Assembly: GCF_040115645.1 (NCBI RefSeq)
Contig: NC_089550.1
Location: 2,356,001-2,420,000, forward strand
DNA: 64,000 nt
From: Euwallacea fornicatus
Taxonomy: Eukaryota > Arthropoda > Insecta > Coleoptera > Curculionidae
Direction of reading: 5' to 3'
Of this stretch, positions 1 through 12,600 are shown piece after piece. Numbering within the stretch: position 1 is the first letter of the stretch; each line of letters begins with the position of its first letter. The translations under genes were made by a program, and so were the position numbers. The notes under the pieces are model-generated. The model ran no database searches, had not been told where the DNA came from, and saw only the letters and a list, made by a program, of their open reading frames with translations.

Positions 1-600
1 GTAATGTGAATGTTTTGAACCTCTACTGATTCGTGTTTTAATATGCACAATTGCCAGTTGGGAATTGATTGTTGGGTTAAAGACAGGGCAAAGACCGAAG
101 TACGACTGTGCGGTTTTCCTCTAAAAACTTTCACCACGTAGTACCATGTCTAGTGGGTAATCTCACTCCGGCCCCTGAATTAAAGTATTCAGGATGGACA
201 TCGTGGATTTCTTTACTCACCAAAAGAAACACTATCCACCTATTTTACTACCGCTCCAACCGTAATTTGCAACCTAATCAAGATAATTAAACCCTGAGTT
301 ACCTGGGCTTCGCCTTACCTGTCTTCCGTCCACAGGCCGTGGTGTCAAGACAACCAGTCCCCCCTTAAATTATTAAAATGTACGTGAATTTCTTTTAATA
401 CCTTTGCAAACAACATAATACTGGTTTGACAGGTTTTATAATAATTTGACGCTGATCTGTCTGATCGTTCAAAGTGTTCTCAAGCAAGATCTTCAGAAAA
501 GCTCATTTTGAGCCTTAAGGGCCCAATGCGACGCCCAAAGGGCGAACGTTAGTTTAGTTCAAAGTGGTATTACGTGCGAATTCAGGAGTTTCGTTTGCAG
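1..600. other. 5' flank or 5' intron of the BAZ2/tou gene
   Basis: No convincing open frame is seen here. The stretch ends in a pyrimidine-rich tract and TTTGCAG at 600, a good splice acceptor just before the exon with the first in-frame ATG at 616. It is therefore most likely intron, with the 5' noncoding exon(s) and promoter left of the window. If that AG is not used, the ATG exon would simply extend upstream. Confidence 0.4.
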
Positions 601-615
601 GATTGTGGATTGGAA

Positions 616-3600
616 ATGGATAAGGAAAATGGAAAGGCCAATGAGAGTCCTTCCGGTTCGAGCAAGGTGTCCAACGTGCAAGACCCAGCTGCTTTACTCG
701 ATGCTGCCAGTTTATTCGGAGGTAAATTTGATTTTGTGCTACCATTTGACCTACCACCTGAGTATTTGTCGCAGTACAAGGTGTTTATAAGCTTTAAGTT
801 TGCTTCGAATACCGGATTTTGCGTAACTAGATCAAATTCCTACGAACTTTACCAAATGGATAATATCCACGGAAACACGGATCCGTGGAAAGTATTGTTT
901 ACTTGCGTGGTTTCCATGGAATTATCTGGTAGGTAAAATTACCAGTACACTGATCTAGCGGCCCGGAAGGGCGAATGTCTCGGTTAAGGATGAAGTGACT
1001 TTCTCGCATAAACGCATGTTTAAGACGTTAATTTCTGAGATATCGGGTGCAAAAAATTCACATTTTCTCCTTATAGATCTCAGACTTTCCGGTGTATATT
1101 TGCACCTTCGCCTCGTTTTCACGGGAAATTAAGGTCCTGTTAAAGTCAGCAAGATCTTTACGTTTCCCAAACTTCTAGCTTATTGGCCTAGAGGCGACGC
1201 GAATGCCGCCAACTTGTTCGCAGCCGCGGGCGGTTTCGGTTTACCGCCCCATGCTGCCACCGCCCTTCCCTTCGGAATGTTGCCTCCAGCCGCCTCCTCG
1301 CAGTCTACGAGAGGCACCAGTGCTTCGTCCTCAGCTTCAAGCTTGCCGCCCAATTACCCCGCAGTTTCATCGACCTCTTCGGCTCCGGGGGCGGCAGCAG
1401 CGGCCGCCGCCGCCTACAGCAACGCGGCCTACTCCAACACGTTATCGGTGGCGGCAAGTCAGGCGGCTAGCTTAGGGATGCCAGCTGCAAGTAAGTTTTT
1501 GAAGTATTATTTGGAAAAGGCATAGAATAATAAATGAATTTTCGGAGGGAGCTACGCGGAGCTCTCCTGCCGAGCTTGACTATAATAGTATTTTTAGCGA
1601 GAAGCGTATTAAATTTGCTTTGAGCAGGGCGATAAGTGCCCTTACCTTTCCACCCTTGCATAAATTGCAGCAGCAATAGTGCGGAAGCGCATATTACGCT
1701 GGTTTTGGGGGAGCGGACGGGGTTAGAAATGAGGGTTTGTAGGGAACGGAAGAGTCGCAGGCGACACACTTATTGTGTAACCGAAACTTTGCGTTGGAAA
1801 GGGGTCGATCATTGTGAAATAAACGGTTGAAAATTCAGTGAGGAAATATTTTTGATTCGGCTGACGTTCCGTAATCTTAGATCATCATATTAATTTTTAG
1901 GTTTTTTCATAATAAGTATCATTAGGTTTTTTTACGAGTTATAGCCATTGGGCCGACACGTTAAAACTACGAATTCGAGAATCTAGGACTTCTCTTTCTT
2001 TGTCAGATTCAATTCGTAAAACAAGGAGATAACACGAGTCGATCATTCGATACCTCAGAAGTTATTTGAATATCTCCGTCCTTATCCCACTTTGCAAAAC
2101 TAGTCCAGGTCCTTCTTTTTTTATCTTTCGTACACAATCCGAACCGACCCTTGAAATTGTCAAGTGCTATTCTAGTCCTCTTCTAACACACTCAAATAAC
2201 GAAGATATATAATTAACGTACCTGCCCATTTTGATTCGCGCGAAACGCCTGCGGAACTATCCCTCAGCCTGATGTGCCAGCGCAGAAATAGTTTCCTTCA
2301 AAATTATATTTATTTCCGATTAACAGATAAAGTGACATTTTAATGATTTAAAACGGGCTGCGAAATGTCACTTTTAATGCCCTCTTACTGCGTTTGCATT
2401 AAAAAGTTTTTCAATCACTGCTGATTGGGAAATTTCTTTCGTTTGTGTGAGAGACCGAAAAACACCGAATTTTGCAGGTTAATGCGCTCGTAAAGCCGTT
2501 AATTCGAGTTTAGCGTTTCTTTTAGGTGGTTATTTGGGCCTTGGTGGATGACCAAAACGCCTCGTTCGGACATAAAATAGCCATCGTTTTAGGTACAGAT
2601 AGACTTATGCTAATTTCGAACAAATTTTCGAGAAGTTGAATTAAAATTTTGACTAAAAAAATGTCAACTTAATTACACACCAAATTGTTTTGCCCAATCG
2701 CATTTACGTTCGGTTGACACGCGGTTTACAGTTGCGCTCTGATTGGTTGACCTGAAACCCACAATCCAGAATGTGTTTTATGGTCAGGGCCGTGATTACT
2801 GAAAATGTAAATTTAATTATTAGCATTTACAAAACGTCCCATAACTAATTATGACGCACTGGGGACAGCTGAACCACAGATTCTTTACCTAAAAATATTG
2901 ATTTGACCTTATTTACTTATACCAAGAAGCAGATGATAAGTGAAATAAACAGTGACAAAGAGTGTTTTAATGATTCTGGGAAAAACGGGCAAGTTGTCAC
3001 GCATGATGTTTTTTGGATGGAAAATTTCATTTTTATTTAAACTTTGGGGCAGAGCGTAAAGGCGCCGTTAGCGGTCTTCGACACCCTTTAACCAAGTTGG
3101 CGCCCCCGCTATACATCGAAGTCTAGTACAAGTAACATAAGCAAGAGATTGACGTAGAATTGCAGCTCTGAGGTGCGATGGTGGCGCAATTTTCAAGTTA
3201 GTTCCCAGCTAACCCCTAAGATCAACGAAGGACGGTTAACTTTCGCCTGCCCCACTTTTCTCTCGAAGTCTTCTGCTAATTGATCCGCAATTTAATGGTG
3301 CAGTTATCGTATCTTTTAAACTGCGGACGATTTAATCAATTTTTCAAATCCCTGGCCATTCTCCCAATTGCTACAAAAATCGACAAAGCACGCCCGTCCC
3401 ACCACTCCATTCCTCTCCTGGACGCATTTCTCCCATATTATCTCCGTATTTATTCGTGTTAGCGGCCCGCAGGGATGAGGGCATAAACATTAAACAAAAA
3501 AAGCAGCCCCCACTCCTTTGACGCGCGTCGCGGCGCACTCCGCCCATGGAGCCCCTTCGTTCGTATATCGCCGTCGGCCGGATTTGCTGCAGCATTTGAT

Positions 3601-6600
3601 CTGGGCGAAGTGTAACGCAAATGTAATTTGTTTTATTGATCTACTTTTCTTGGGTCGGGACTCGTCTTTGCGCTCCTCGTCCGCGGCCCCCTCCCTCTCC
3701 CTTCGACCCTGCCTCCTCTTCAACGTTCCCCTCCGCAAGCCGTAATTTCTGCCCTGAAAAAGGGTTTGGGATATGAGTAATGACACGACGGACGTCGTCG
3801 ACCCAAACCGTCATGATCGTTATTGACTTGCAAACACTTATGTTTGCTTGGCTCCGGTTGAGAACTGGACGATATTGAAAGTTGCCTATCCATGGTTTAT
3901 TGCCGCTTACCTATAGATAAATATCAGTCATCGCCATTCCGATAGTCATCGGCTTATCTATAGTTATCAACTCATCAATAATTATCAACTTTTCGCTATC
4001 TATCAGCAATATTACGTGGATGGCTTATTTGTAGTGAGAGGTGACCAAATATTAAAGTTGTAGCTAACTTTAAAGCAGAGTAAAAATTAGCAATATGTAC
4101 ATCATATGTTATCGATCGGAAAAAATTATGAGCTCTACTCGGCAGACCATTGATAATGGGGGATTAAGTCCACTAAATATTCACCAAACCAAGCCCAAGT
4201 ACCAATTAGTTCTGCCTGGAAAACTTTAAATATTTCCTAAAAAGTGAGTTTTGGAGGTGGTATTAATGTCCTGTTACACCGAAATATTTCAGTTTTCCGG
4301 TAAAATTTCATATCCAGTGTTCGGTGCTAGACGTACCATTAAAAGCCGAAAAAACGCGGTACCGACCAATAGACGAAATCCGGGTGTTAACGTTTTATTC
4401 AACAAATGCGATTAACGTCAAGAGAACTTCCATTTAAACCAAGAATTCGAGCAATAATATATTTCTATGGAAATTAGCCTGCAGCCAAAGTTAATAGCAC
4501 ATTAAGAATTTGGCCCCGATCAGAATTATTCATAACCAATTTAGCAGTTAAGGGTCAAGTTATTGAAATTTTGATAAATTTAGCGGCTAGATAAAGCTCT
4601 TCTTAACTTGTAAGTGCAGGCCTGCTATTGATCTGTTGTGCTTTTATTTGGGCTAGAACTTTAGTAATTTGGTTCTCCTTCTTTTTCATTAGTTAACTGT
4701 TAAAATACCGAGCTGCAATTTTGACTCTGGAATACTTAGTTCTCAAGGCACCACATTGCCGCAAGTTCAATTGTTAATCGTTTACTTCAAAGTTGACCGC
4801 AATTTGGCCTAAATAATTTATTGTAATGTATCGTCTTGTCCGCAATTCGGACTAGAGAACGTGTTCCTCTTTATTTTGTGTTGGGTTAAGTTTTAAGCTG
4901 TTGTTATTTACTCTCTTATGGTCTGTATACTTATTGAGAAATATTTATTAATTCTCATCATGTACCGTTTTCTTAACTTGTAAAAAATTATTTTTTAAAG
5001 GGGAAGTAATTAGCGCCTCCCTATGCACAAATTAGAAAAAAAAATCCAGAAATGAAAAATGCGTTAAATTACGAAAAACAACGTTAAATTTCCGCATTTC
5101 ATTTTCCATCCGATACGAGTCCTAACGATCCTCAATATCCAGGTGCCGCTTGGTGGTCCATGGCATCTCACTTAGCCGCCCAAGACTACCTCGCCCGCCT
5201 TCAAGCGTCCGGCTTGAATTTTCCAATGGGAGGACCTGATCCTTATGCTGCCCTAGGACTTCCTTCACTGACTTCCATGCAACAGCAACAGCACAAGTCC
5301 AAAGGTTCCTCTTCAAAGTCCATTTCGAGGTCCAGTTCCTCGAGCAGTGCAAAGGACAAGGTCTCCTCCGTTGGAACTTCCTCCTCCCTGAAGATGGACC
5401 ACAACGCCAAGGTCAATTCCGGGCTCAGTGTGAGGTGAGTTTAAACCCTTTTCATGGTTTGTCCTTAGATTTTGATGTTTTTCCATTAAGCAGCAAATCT
5501 TCAACAAACAATTCCATGAAGTACTCGCCCCCCTCAGGCCTGACGATACAACCGAGTTTGAAGCTGCCTTCGAACTCGTCCGGGACGAGTGAGCGAGCAC
5601 GTAAATCGAATGTTAGCGGCGATTTGGGCTACTTGAGCAAGCTCGACAATAAACAAAAAAGTGGTAGCAGTGCGGGAGTGAAACCCGTCTTGGATTCTCC
5701 CAATTTGTTCTCGAACCCTTTGGGTCTGGCCAGCGGTCAGGATAAAAGTGGTGGCTTAAATAGTGCCGGCATGCCGAATTCCGTCAATAGTGTTGCAGGA
5801 TTACCCGCCAGCATTCTCAGGTGAGCATCGTTGTTTTCGCATAGGAAGAAATCTTATCTTATCGTCTCCCAACCTAAACGCGTGAAATCACTATGCAAAA
5901 CTAAACGGGTATTAGTACCAGATTTACATACTTATTAGATATCTGGCTAAATTGAGTCAGTACTTTCAAGCATTAATTCACCAGTTAAGTGGCTGTGATA
6001 TGCCGTAGTTATGTTAGAATTTTATTTATAATTAAATGTGGAGTAAAAAGGTTTTTACTGACCAAACATTTTATGTCGTCTAGCGCTGCCCTGGAGGGAA
6101 GTAGGTAAGCGGTTTATAATCAATATATTTAGTTCGATTAGGCCGAGCATTAGAAACTTTACTTATCGATAGTGGGTGCATTTTGATATTGGTTACTATT
6201 TTGCAATTCTCCTAAGTATATTAGTAATTCCAAGGTTTTTACTACCTCCTATCTTGTAGCTTATGTTTTCAAAATATTTAGTAGAAGATAACAAAGTATT
6301 TTAGTTACACCCCGACGTTTTCTACCGAGAGTAGTTTAGCTCAAGATCGTAATTGACACACTTATTATTTTTTTAAATTGATAATTAATTTGCAACTGTA
6401 CCAGATTCCTCCTAAAGACGTAACGAACTCATCATCGATACGACAATATTGAAAAACGTACATCGAAAAGATGAAATCGTTTACACACCCCTTATATTGA
6501 TTCAAACAAAGCATTCGACATGATTTGGTAGATCTGGGTGAAGAAGATCTTGGACACTTATAGAATATATCCTTAGATAAAGAACTTCTCTTACGCAGTG

Positions 6601-9600
6601 GCGAAATGGAATAGTAAAATACACTTAGGGGTCCGCAATGATGTTATAGGAACAGAATCAATTAATATCGACAGAGGGATATTTATTCAGGGTGATGCCC
6701 TGAGTGCGCAACGGTTTTGCATGTCATTAAATCCGGTTTCTAAAGCCCTAAATTGCTTTCAAGATGGATATAATTTGAAAGGTGGAACGTTGTTACGTAC
6801 AGTAAACCATCCTCTGTACGTATGCGGATAGCATTACGCCATATGGATGAAATAAAGCACAATTACAAGAGCTATTTTACGCCAAAAATTTTTCGTGGGC
6901 TTTAACCCCAGACCCTCAAGGTTGCATAGGTGGTTTTCGCAATCTTTTGCTTGGAAAACGGTTTGAGACTAAATAATTCGACGATAAAATTCTGATTGCA
7001 GAAATTTTCCGTAAACGTACCTCTGCGGATTTTATATGATAAAACGTGAAGGTCGAGGCGTATTTATGAAAATTATTTCTTGAGGAAGGGTATTTTCTGG
7101 TCCTTGCTCGAATAACACAAAATCAATTTCCAAATTATTGGCTTTCCAAACCGTTGCGTTTTATATCTTCTTTTCTTTCAACATGCAACACCAGCAGGCG
7201 ACTTTCTTTGCGAACTAAACTGACATGTATACGGATATATTCACAGCTTTATGATGAAAACAATATGCAATTAATGATAAGGGTCCAAATTGTGTTTTGA
7301 TTCGTTTTAAAAAACCGCAAGGCTTAAAAACTAGACAAGGTTTTATCACTGCAATTTTTTAGGAAGCGTTGAGAGGGTTTTATCGGTTTAATACTGCGGC
7401 GATTAGTTGAATTTGAAATTTCCCGACACTTGATTGGCCGTTAGTGTAATGACGGAAATAATCTAATTTATACCCATCAAAGAAAACCTTCCTCATCTCA
7501 ACCTCAAACCCGTGTTTTTAGAATGTTCTACTTGAGTGATTTATTTATGCAGTGGTAGTGTAGACGTGTGATGGATTGATACTTTCAATGCATGTTTTAC
7601 AGTGATCCTAATTCAATTTTGGGTGGTGTTAGGTTGCCACCCGACACCGAAATCATCAAGTACACGTCGTCGATAGTGGGCCCCAAAGTGCCCGGTACGA
7701 CCAACAGGGGCCGAAAGAAAACCATCTCTCTCGATCCCCCGTCGGTTAGCGTACTGCCGTCGAGTGGGGGAGGGATCTACCTGGATCGTGGGTCGAAAAG
7801 GCCTAAATTCAATGTGCGTACATGTGTTTCAAAGGTGGACCGCGATAATGTTATCAATAACTTAGCAGGAAGATATAACCCCTCCAGACACGCCGTCCTC
7901 AGACCGCGTGGAAGTCATTAAACTGCCCGCTACCAATGGTAGTCCCTCGGGGATTTCTTCTTATAACTCCACAGGAGAAACCTCAGGCGAAGCTCCCTTG
8001 AATCTCTCTCTCAAACCCACGGCAACGGCCAATAGCGGAACCAGCTCTTCACTTAATTCTCTAAGCAATATGAGTGCCAACATAGGGTCTGATCGAATAT
8101 GTAAGTTTTCGCGCTCTCCCAAAAAAATTTTTTCTAAACCAACACATATTGTTTTAGCTCGTCGAAAACCAGGGCCCAAACCACGGCGGGTTGTTCCCAT
8201 GGACTCGACTCCTCCCCCCACCACTCCTCCTAGTACTTTCAGCCAGTTCTACCCCGGAGCCGAATCTCCGCGTCCTCCAAGCAGAAACGAGGGTTCGGAC
8301 GGTGGTAGTTCCACCTCATCCACGTCAGCTCCGACGTCATCAGGCGGCAATGCCCTCTTGCCGAACCATAAAGAGGGACGACCAAGAAACCTAGGGAGGG
8401 GTGTCAGTAAGCCCAAGAAGAACACTGTGGCCTCGCTGCTGGCTCAAAGCAGGGCTTTAGGTGAGAGGGTTAAAAGGGCAAGCACAAAAATCTGGGGCAG
8501 ATATTTGAAAAGAAAATGCGATTTGGCAAAGGTGCGGATCATGTTGCGTCTTCACCAAAATTTCACACCAAATCAAATTTTGAGGAAAGCTCCGATCGCA
8601 TTACGCTGGAGTGGGATTTTTCTCTGCATGAAACACTACCTAAGTCTTTGCTCGTGAAAGGAGAATTTTAATCAATTCGTGTTACTGTCTCAACTAAATA
8701 CTTCTAACAAAGAGATATTTTTATAAAATCCTGCAAATAGGTATCAAGCCGGTACCGATGTTGGATCCTAACGCTTCTATGAACCAGCAAATGAACCTGC
8801 TGAAGTCGAACATTTTGGCGGCGCAGCAGTACATTTCGGAAGCGGGAGGTGACGAGAAGGCCCTAAATAAATTTCTACAGGAGAGGTTCAAAGGAGCACT
8901 AAGCGACGGCAGTACGGCCGACGCGTCAGACTCCGATAACCTATCTGACTCGAATCCTACTGATTCAGAAGTGGAGACCGATTCGGCCCCTCCGCTTCTC
9001 AATAAGAGGCAGAAGCAGTACGACGAGCGGCTTTTAAGGGTGCCGCTAGAGAAAGGTTAGCAAGTGAAGTTTGCCACATACGTTTTACTTCAGTTCTCTT
9101 TACTGTGGTTACAAGTGATATATATGGAGATTTATTTATTAATTTATCAATAGGTTGGAGGAGAGAGACGATAATTAGAGGTGTAACGAAGAACGGGGGC
9201 ATCAAGGGAGATGTGACTTATGCGGCACCTGACTCTTCGAATAAGTTCAAGCAAATGTCTGATGTTACGCAGTACTTGGAGTACCAGAAGACAACGGATC
9301 TGACTAAGGATAACTTTACATTCAGTTGTCGAGTTATTATCGGCGACTATTTGCAACCGGTACCTCCGGAGATGCAAACGGACGGCAACGAATTCATTTA
9401 TTTAACTGAAGAAGATGTAACTAAAAGGTAACCGTCCGTAGTGAACATGACTCCACGCTGCTTCTGTTGATAATGACGGGTTTTCCAGGATAACAACTAA
9501 CTCACTATGAAATGACAACTCCTTGACTGAACGGCAATCAACAACTAACTTTTTTATAACAAAAGCAATGACTAATAATAATTACATAATGTTTTGATCT

Positions 9601-12600
9601 TTTTTATTAATATCTGTGTAGAGGAAGCTCTTAAGTCTACACAGACGTTACATTCAATGTTGGCTTTGCTGAACTACGTTTCTTGCTATTATAACATGTC
9701 CTGAAAGCAGCGAATTAAGTATCCACAGTCTCGACATTTTTCAAGACGTTTCTAGTCCAGGAAAACATGTAGGTAATGTTGGAAACCCAGTGTCTATATC
9801 GAAAAATTCCTGTAAACGTATCATCAATGGCAATGGCAAATGTTGTTTTTGTGTGGGCGCGGCTACACGCACAGCTTCTTCGTATTTTAATGCAATTTTA
9901 TTTTTTGTTTTAGACTGGAAGAATTAAGAGCCGCCATGCGAACAAGTTTACCAGTAGAACAACGAATAGAAATGGCCAGGAAACAGCAGGCGGCCAGGGC
10001 CGCTGCCAGAATCGATAGGGAACAGCAAAAATTGGTGAGGGAGCTCGAGCGGACCGAGAGGCAAGAAGCGGCCCGCCGAGAGAAGGAGGCGAGATCTCAA
10101 CAAATACTAGAGGTAAGGTGATTTATCCTGGGGTATGATTTCGGTCCTGGAGGGTTTGTATTTCGACAGGCCAAGCGACGACGACAAGAGGAGGCTGAGA
10201 AACAGAAGCAGGAGGACCATCAGAGGAAGCAACAGGTAGGAGCGAAGCCTTTTATGTAGTTATTTCAGTGTGATTTTTACTAGGACACTTCAATTTTCTT
10301 CCACGATCTAACCAACCCGAAGTAGCATTCTTTTAATTAAGACCGTAAAAGATTGGCTTGTGTCTTAGTCTCTCCATTGAAAACAGACTTAACTTGTGAT
10401 GAATCATGAATTTGTCTTTTTTTGCAGGAGAGAGAACTCAAAAGACAACAGGCAGCAATGCTGAAAGAACAAGTGAGTATGTTAGAATTAATCCCAAACC
10501 CTTCACCAGCACATATCTGATTGTTGCAATGATCGTGTGTGATTTTAGGCAAACTATATTGGCATGTCAATTAGAATAGCATATTCCACATGTGTACAAA
10601 ATTACTTTTACAACGATCTGTATTATTTTTGTTCTAGCTGAGTTTTCGAAAATTGCCAACCCGAAAATTCAAAATTTCCTTTATTTGTAAAGTTGAACAT
10701 TGTAAATGCGCGCTTTGTGTTAAAACGTCTCAAGTTGTTTGCCCTTAAGTGTGTGTGCATATTGTTTATCCTTCATGGCTACCTTTGTAAATACTGTCAC
10801 GCAATTTTTTCTCTTCCTAGATCTACATACAGGAGATCAATAAACAGCGAGAAATGCTCTACACTGTCGAGCTGGTATGGACAATAATTTCTGTGAATTT
10901 CGTTCCCCTTATTTCTGTCTTTTTGCTTACATATCCGCGTTGCAAGGGGGCCCGTAACAACACTTCAAATCACCTATTATTTGCCTTTCTTTTCGCTATA
11001 TAATGTTGTGGTGGTGATGGCGTCTTTTATGTTGTTTGGTTGCGGTTACTGCTGTTTTAACACTGTGTTGTTCCTTAGCTTATTATTGTCCACTCTGACT
11101 TTTTACTAATTCATTCAAATAAATACTCAATTGCATGACAACATATGAAGAGTACAGTATTGAAGAAGGAATGTCTCCGTACTAAATAACACGTTCAAAT
11201 TTTCTAAACTCTTTTTTTGAGAAACGCACGGGAAATCTAGAAAAAATTACTAAACACTCGCAGACTAGTTTAGGTTAATAGTCCCTTTAAACTTTGAAAA
11301 CCGTGCTAAAGACGCTCTGGAAATCTCCATCTAAATCGAGATTAGAGAATTTAGTAGATCGCCTGACTATATTGTTTCGCAGTTTCTAAACCTTTACTCT
11401 GTGAAGAATAAACTCATTGGAACTTTTCATGTTTAAACAAACGTTAAAAAGTAAAATTTACATATGTTGCGTGACATTTCTTGTTGTATTCCTGTGCCTT
11501 TATATGTAACTTTACGAATCCGACTTTCTAGCACTAATAACATGGATGTTTTTTGCGACAGGAGAAAGAACGAAGGCGGCAACACTTGGCCTTGATCAAA
11601 GCCATGGAGAACCGCAGGAAGATGGAGGAGAAGGAGCGCAGAAAGCAACAACTCATGGCCGAGAAGCAGGCGAATAAAGAAAAAAAGCTAGAGCAAAGGA
11701 AGGCAGACTTGGAGATCCTCACGGAACTGCGGAAACCTTGCGAAGACCTGGAGTTGCAAAATCAGAAAGCTCTGCCTGAATTCGAGCGCATTTCAGGTCT
11801 GAAGCTGCCTGGAAGGGCTTTTGCGGATGCGTTGATGGTCTTTGAGTTTCTGCATAATTTCGGAGAGACTCTGGGATTTGATATGGACTCGCTGCCCACG
11901 TTGGACTCCCTGCAGCAGGCCTTAATGTCCTGTGAGAACTGCTATGAAGCGGAAGAAGAGCTTTTCTCTGTGATGACTCATTTGCTGGTGTGTGCCATTG
12001 AAGATCCGGGAATTCCCCATCCCGCTAGACATACCACTGTTCTTGGCCAAAGCTTGAGGCAAGCCGACATCACTCCTTCCAATCTCTCTGAGATTTTACG
12101 TATTTATCTGTACGCCAATGCTACTGGCGAGGTCAAAGCGTTGACCGGCGTCCATTTCGAGAGAGATCGTGAAAGAAGGATTGCGGACCATCATCAAACT
12201 GAAGAGGAGATGCATCAGACGATCACAGGGAAAAACAGCCATTATTATGAACTCTTGCATGATAACACCACGTATAAAATGTCGGATTTATTAAAGGATA
12301 AGCCGTTTATGGCTCTATCGCCCACTGACAAAGCTGCTATTTTGGCCTATATTTGCAATGAGTTGCTACAAAATAAGGCGGTGTTGAGGCAAATCGACAG
12401 CTCTATGTCCACGATGATAGAGCACAAAAGGGATAAGTGGTTGCTAGATCAAAAGATTCGAAAGTTAAAAGTACTGCATAATCGGAAAGTTAAAACTGAG
12501 GCCTTGGAGAAGTCGCACGAGGACGGCACCGCGGATTCTCCTCACACGTTACATAAGGATGATCATGAGTTGCTCGATGAAGAGGAGCACGAGATGAGCG

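Noticed and set aside
7814..7834. Alternative exon 5 end at 7834 in tou
   Set aside because: It is in frame, but would leave an intron of only 34 nt, too short for normal splicing. The donor at 7814 gives 55 nt.
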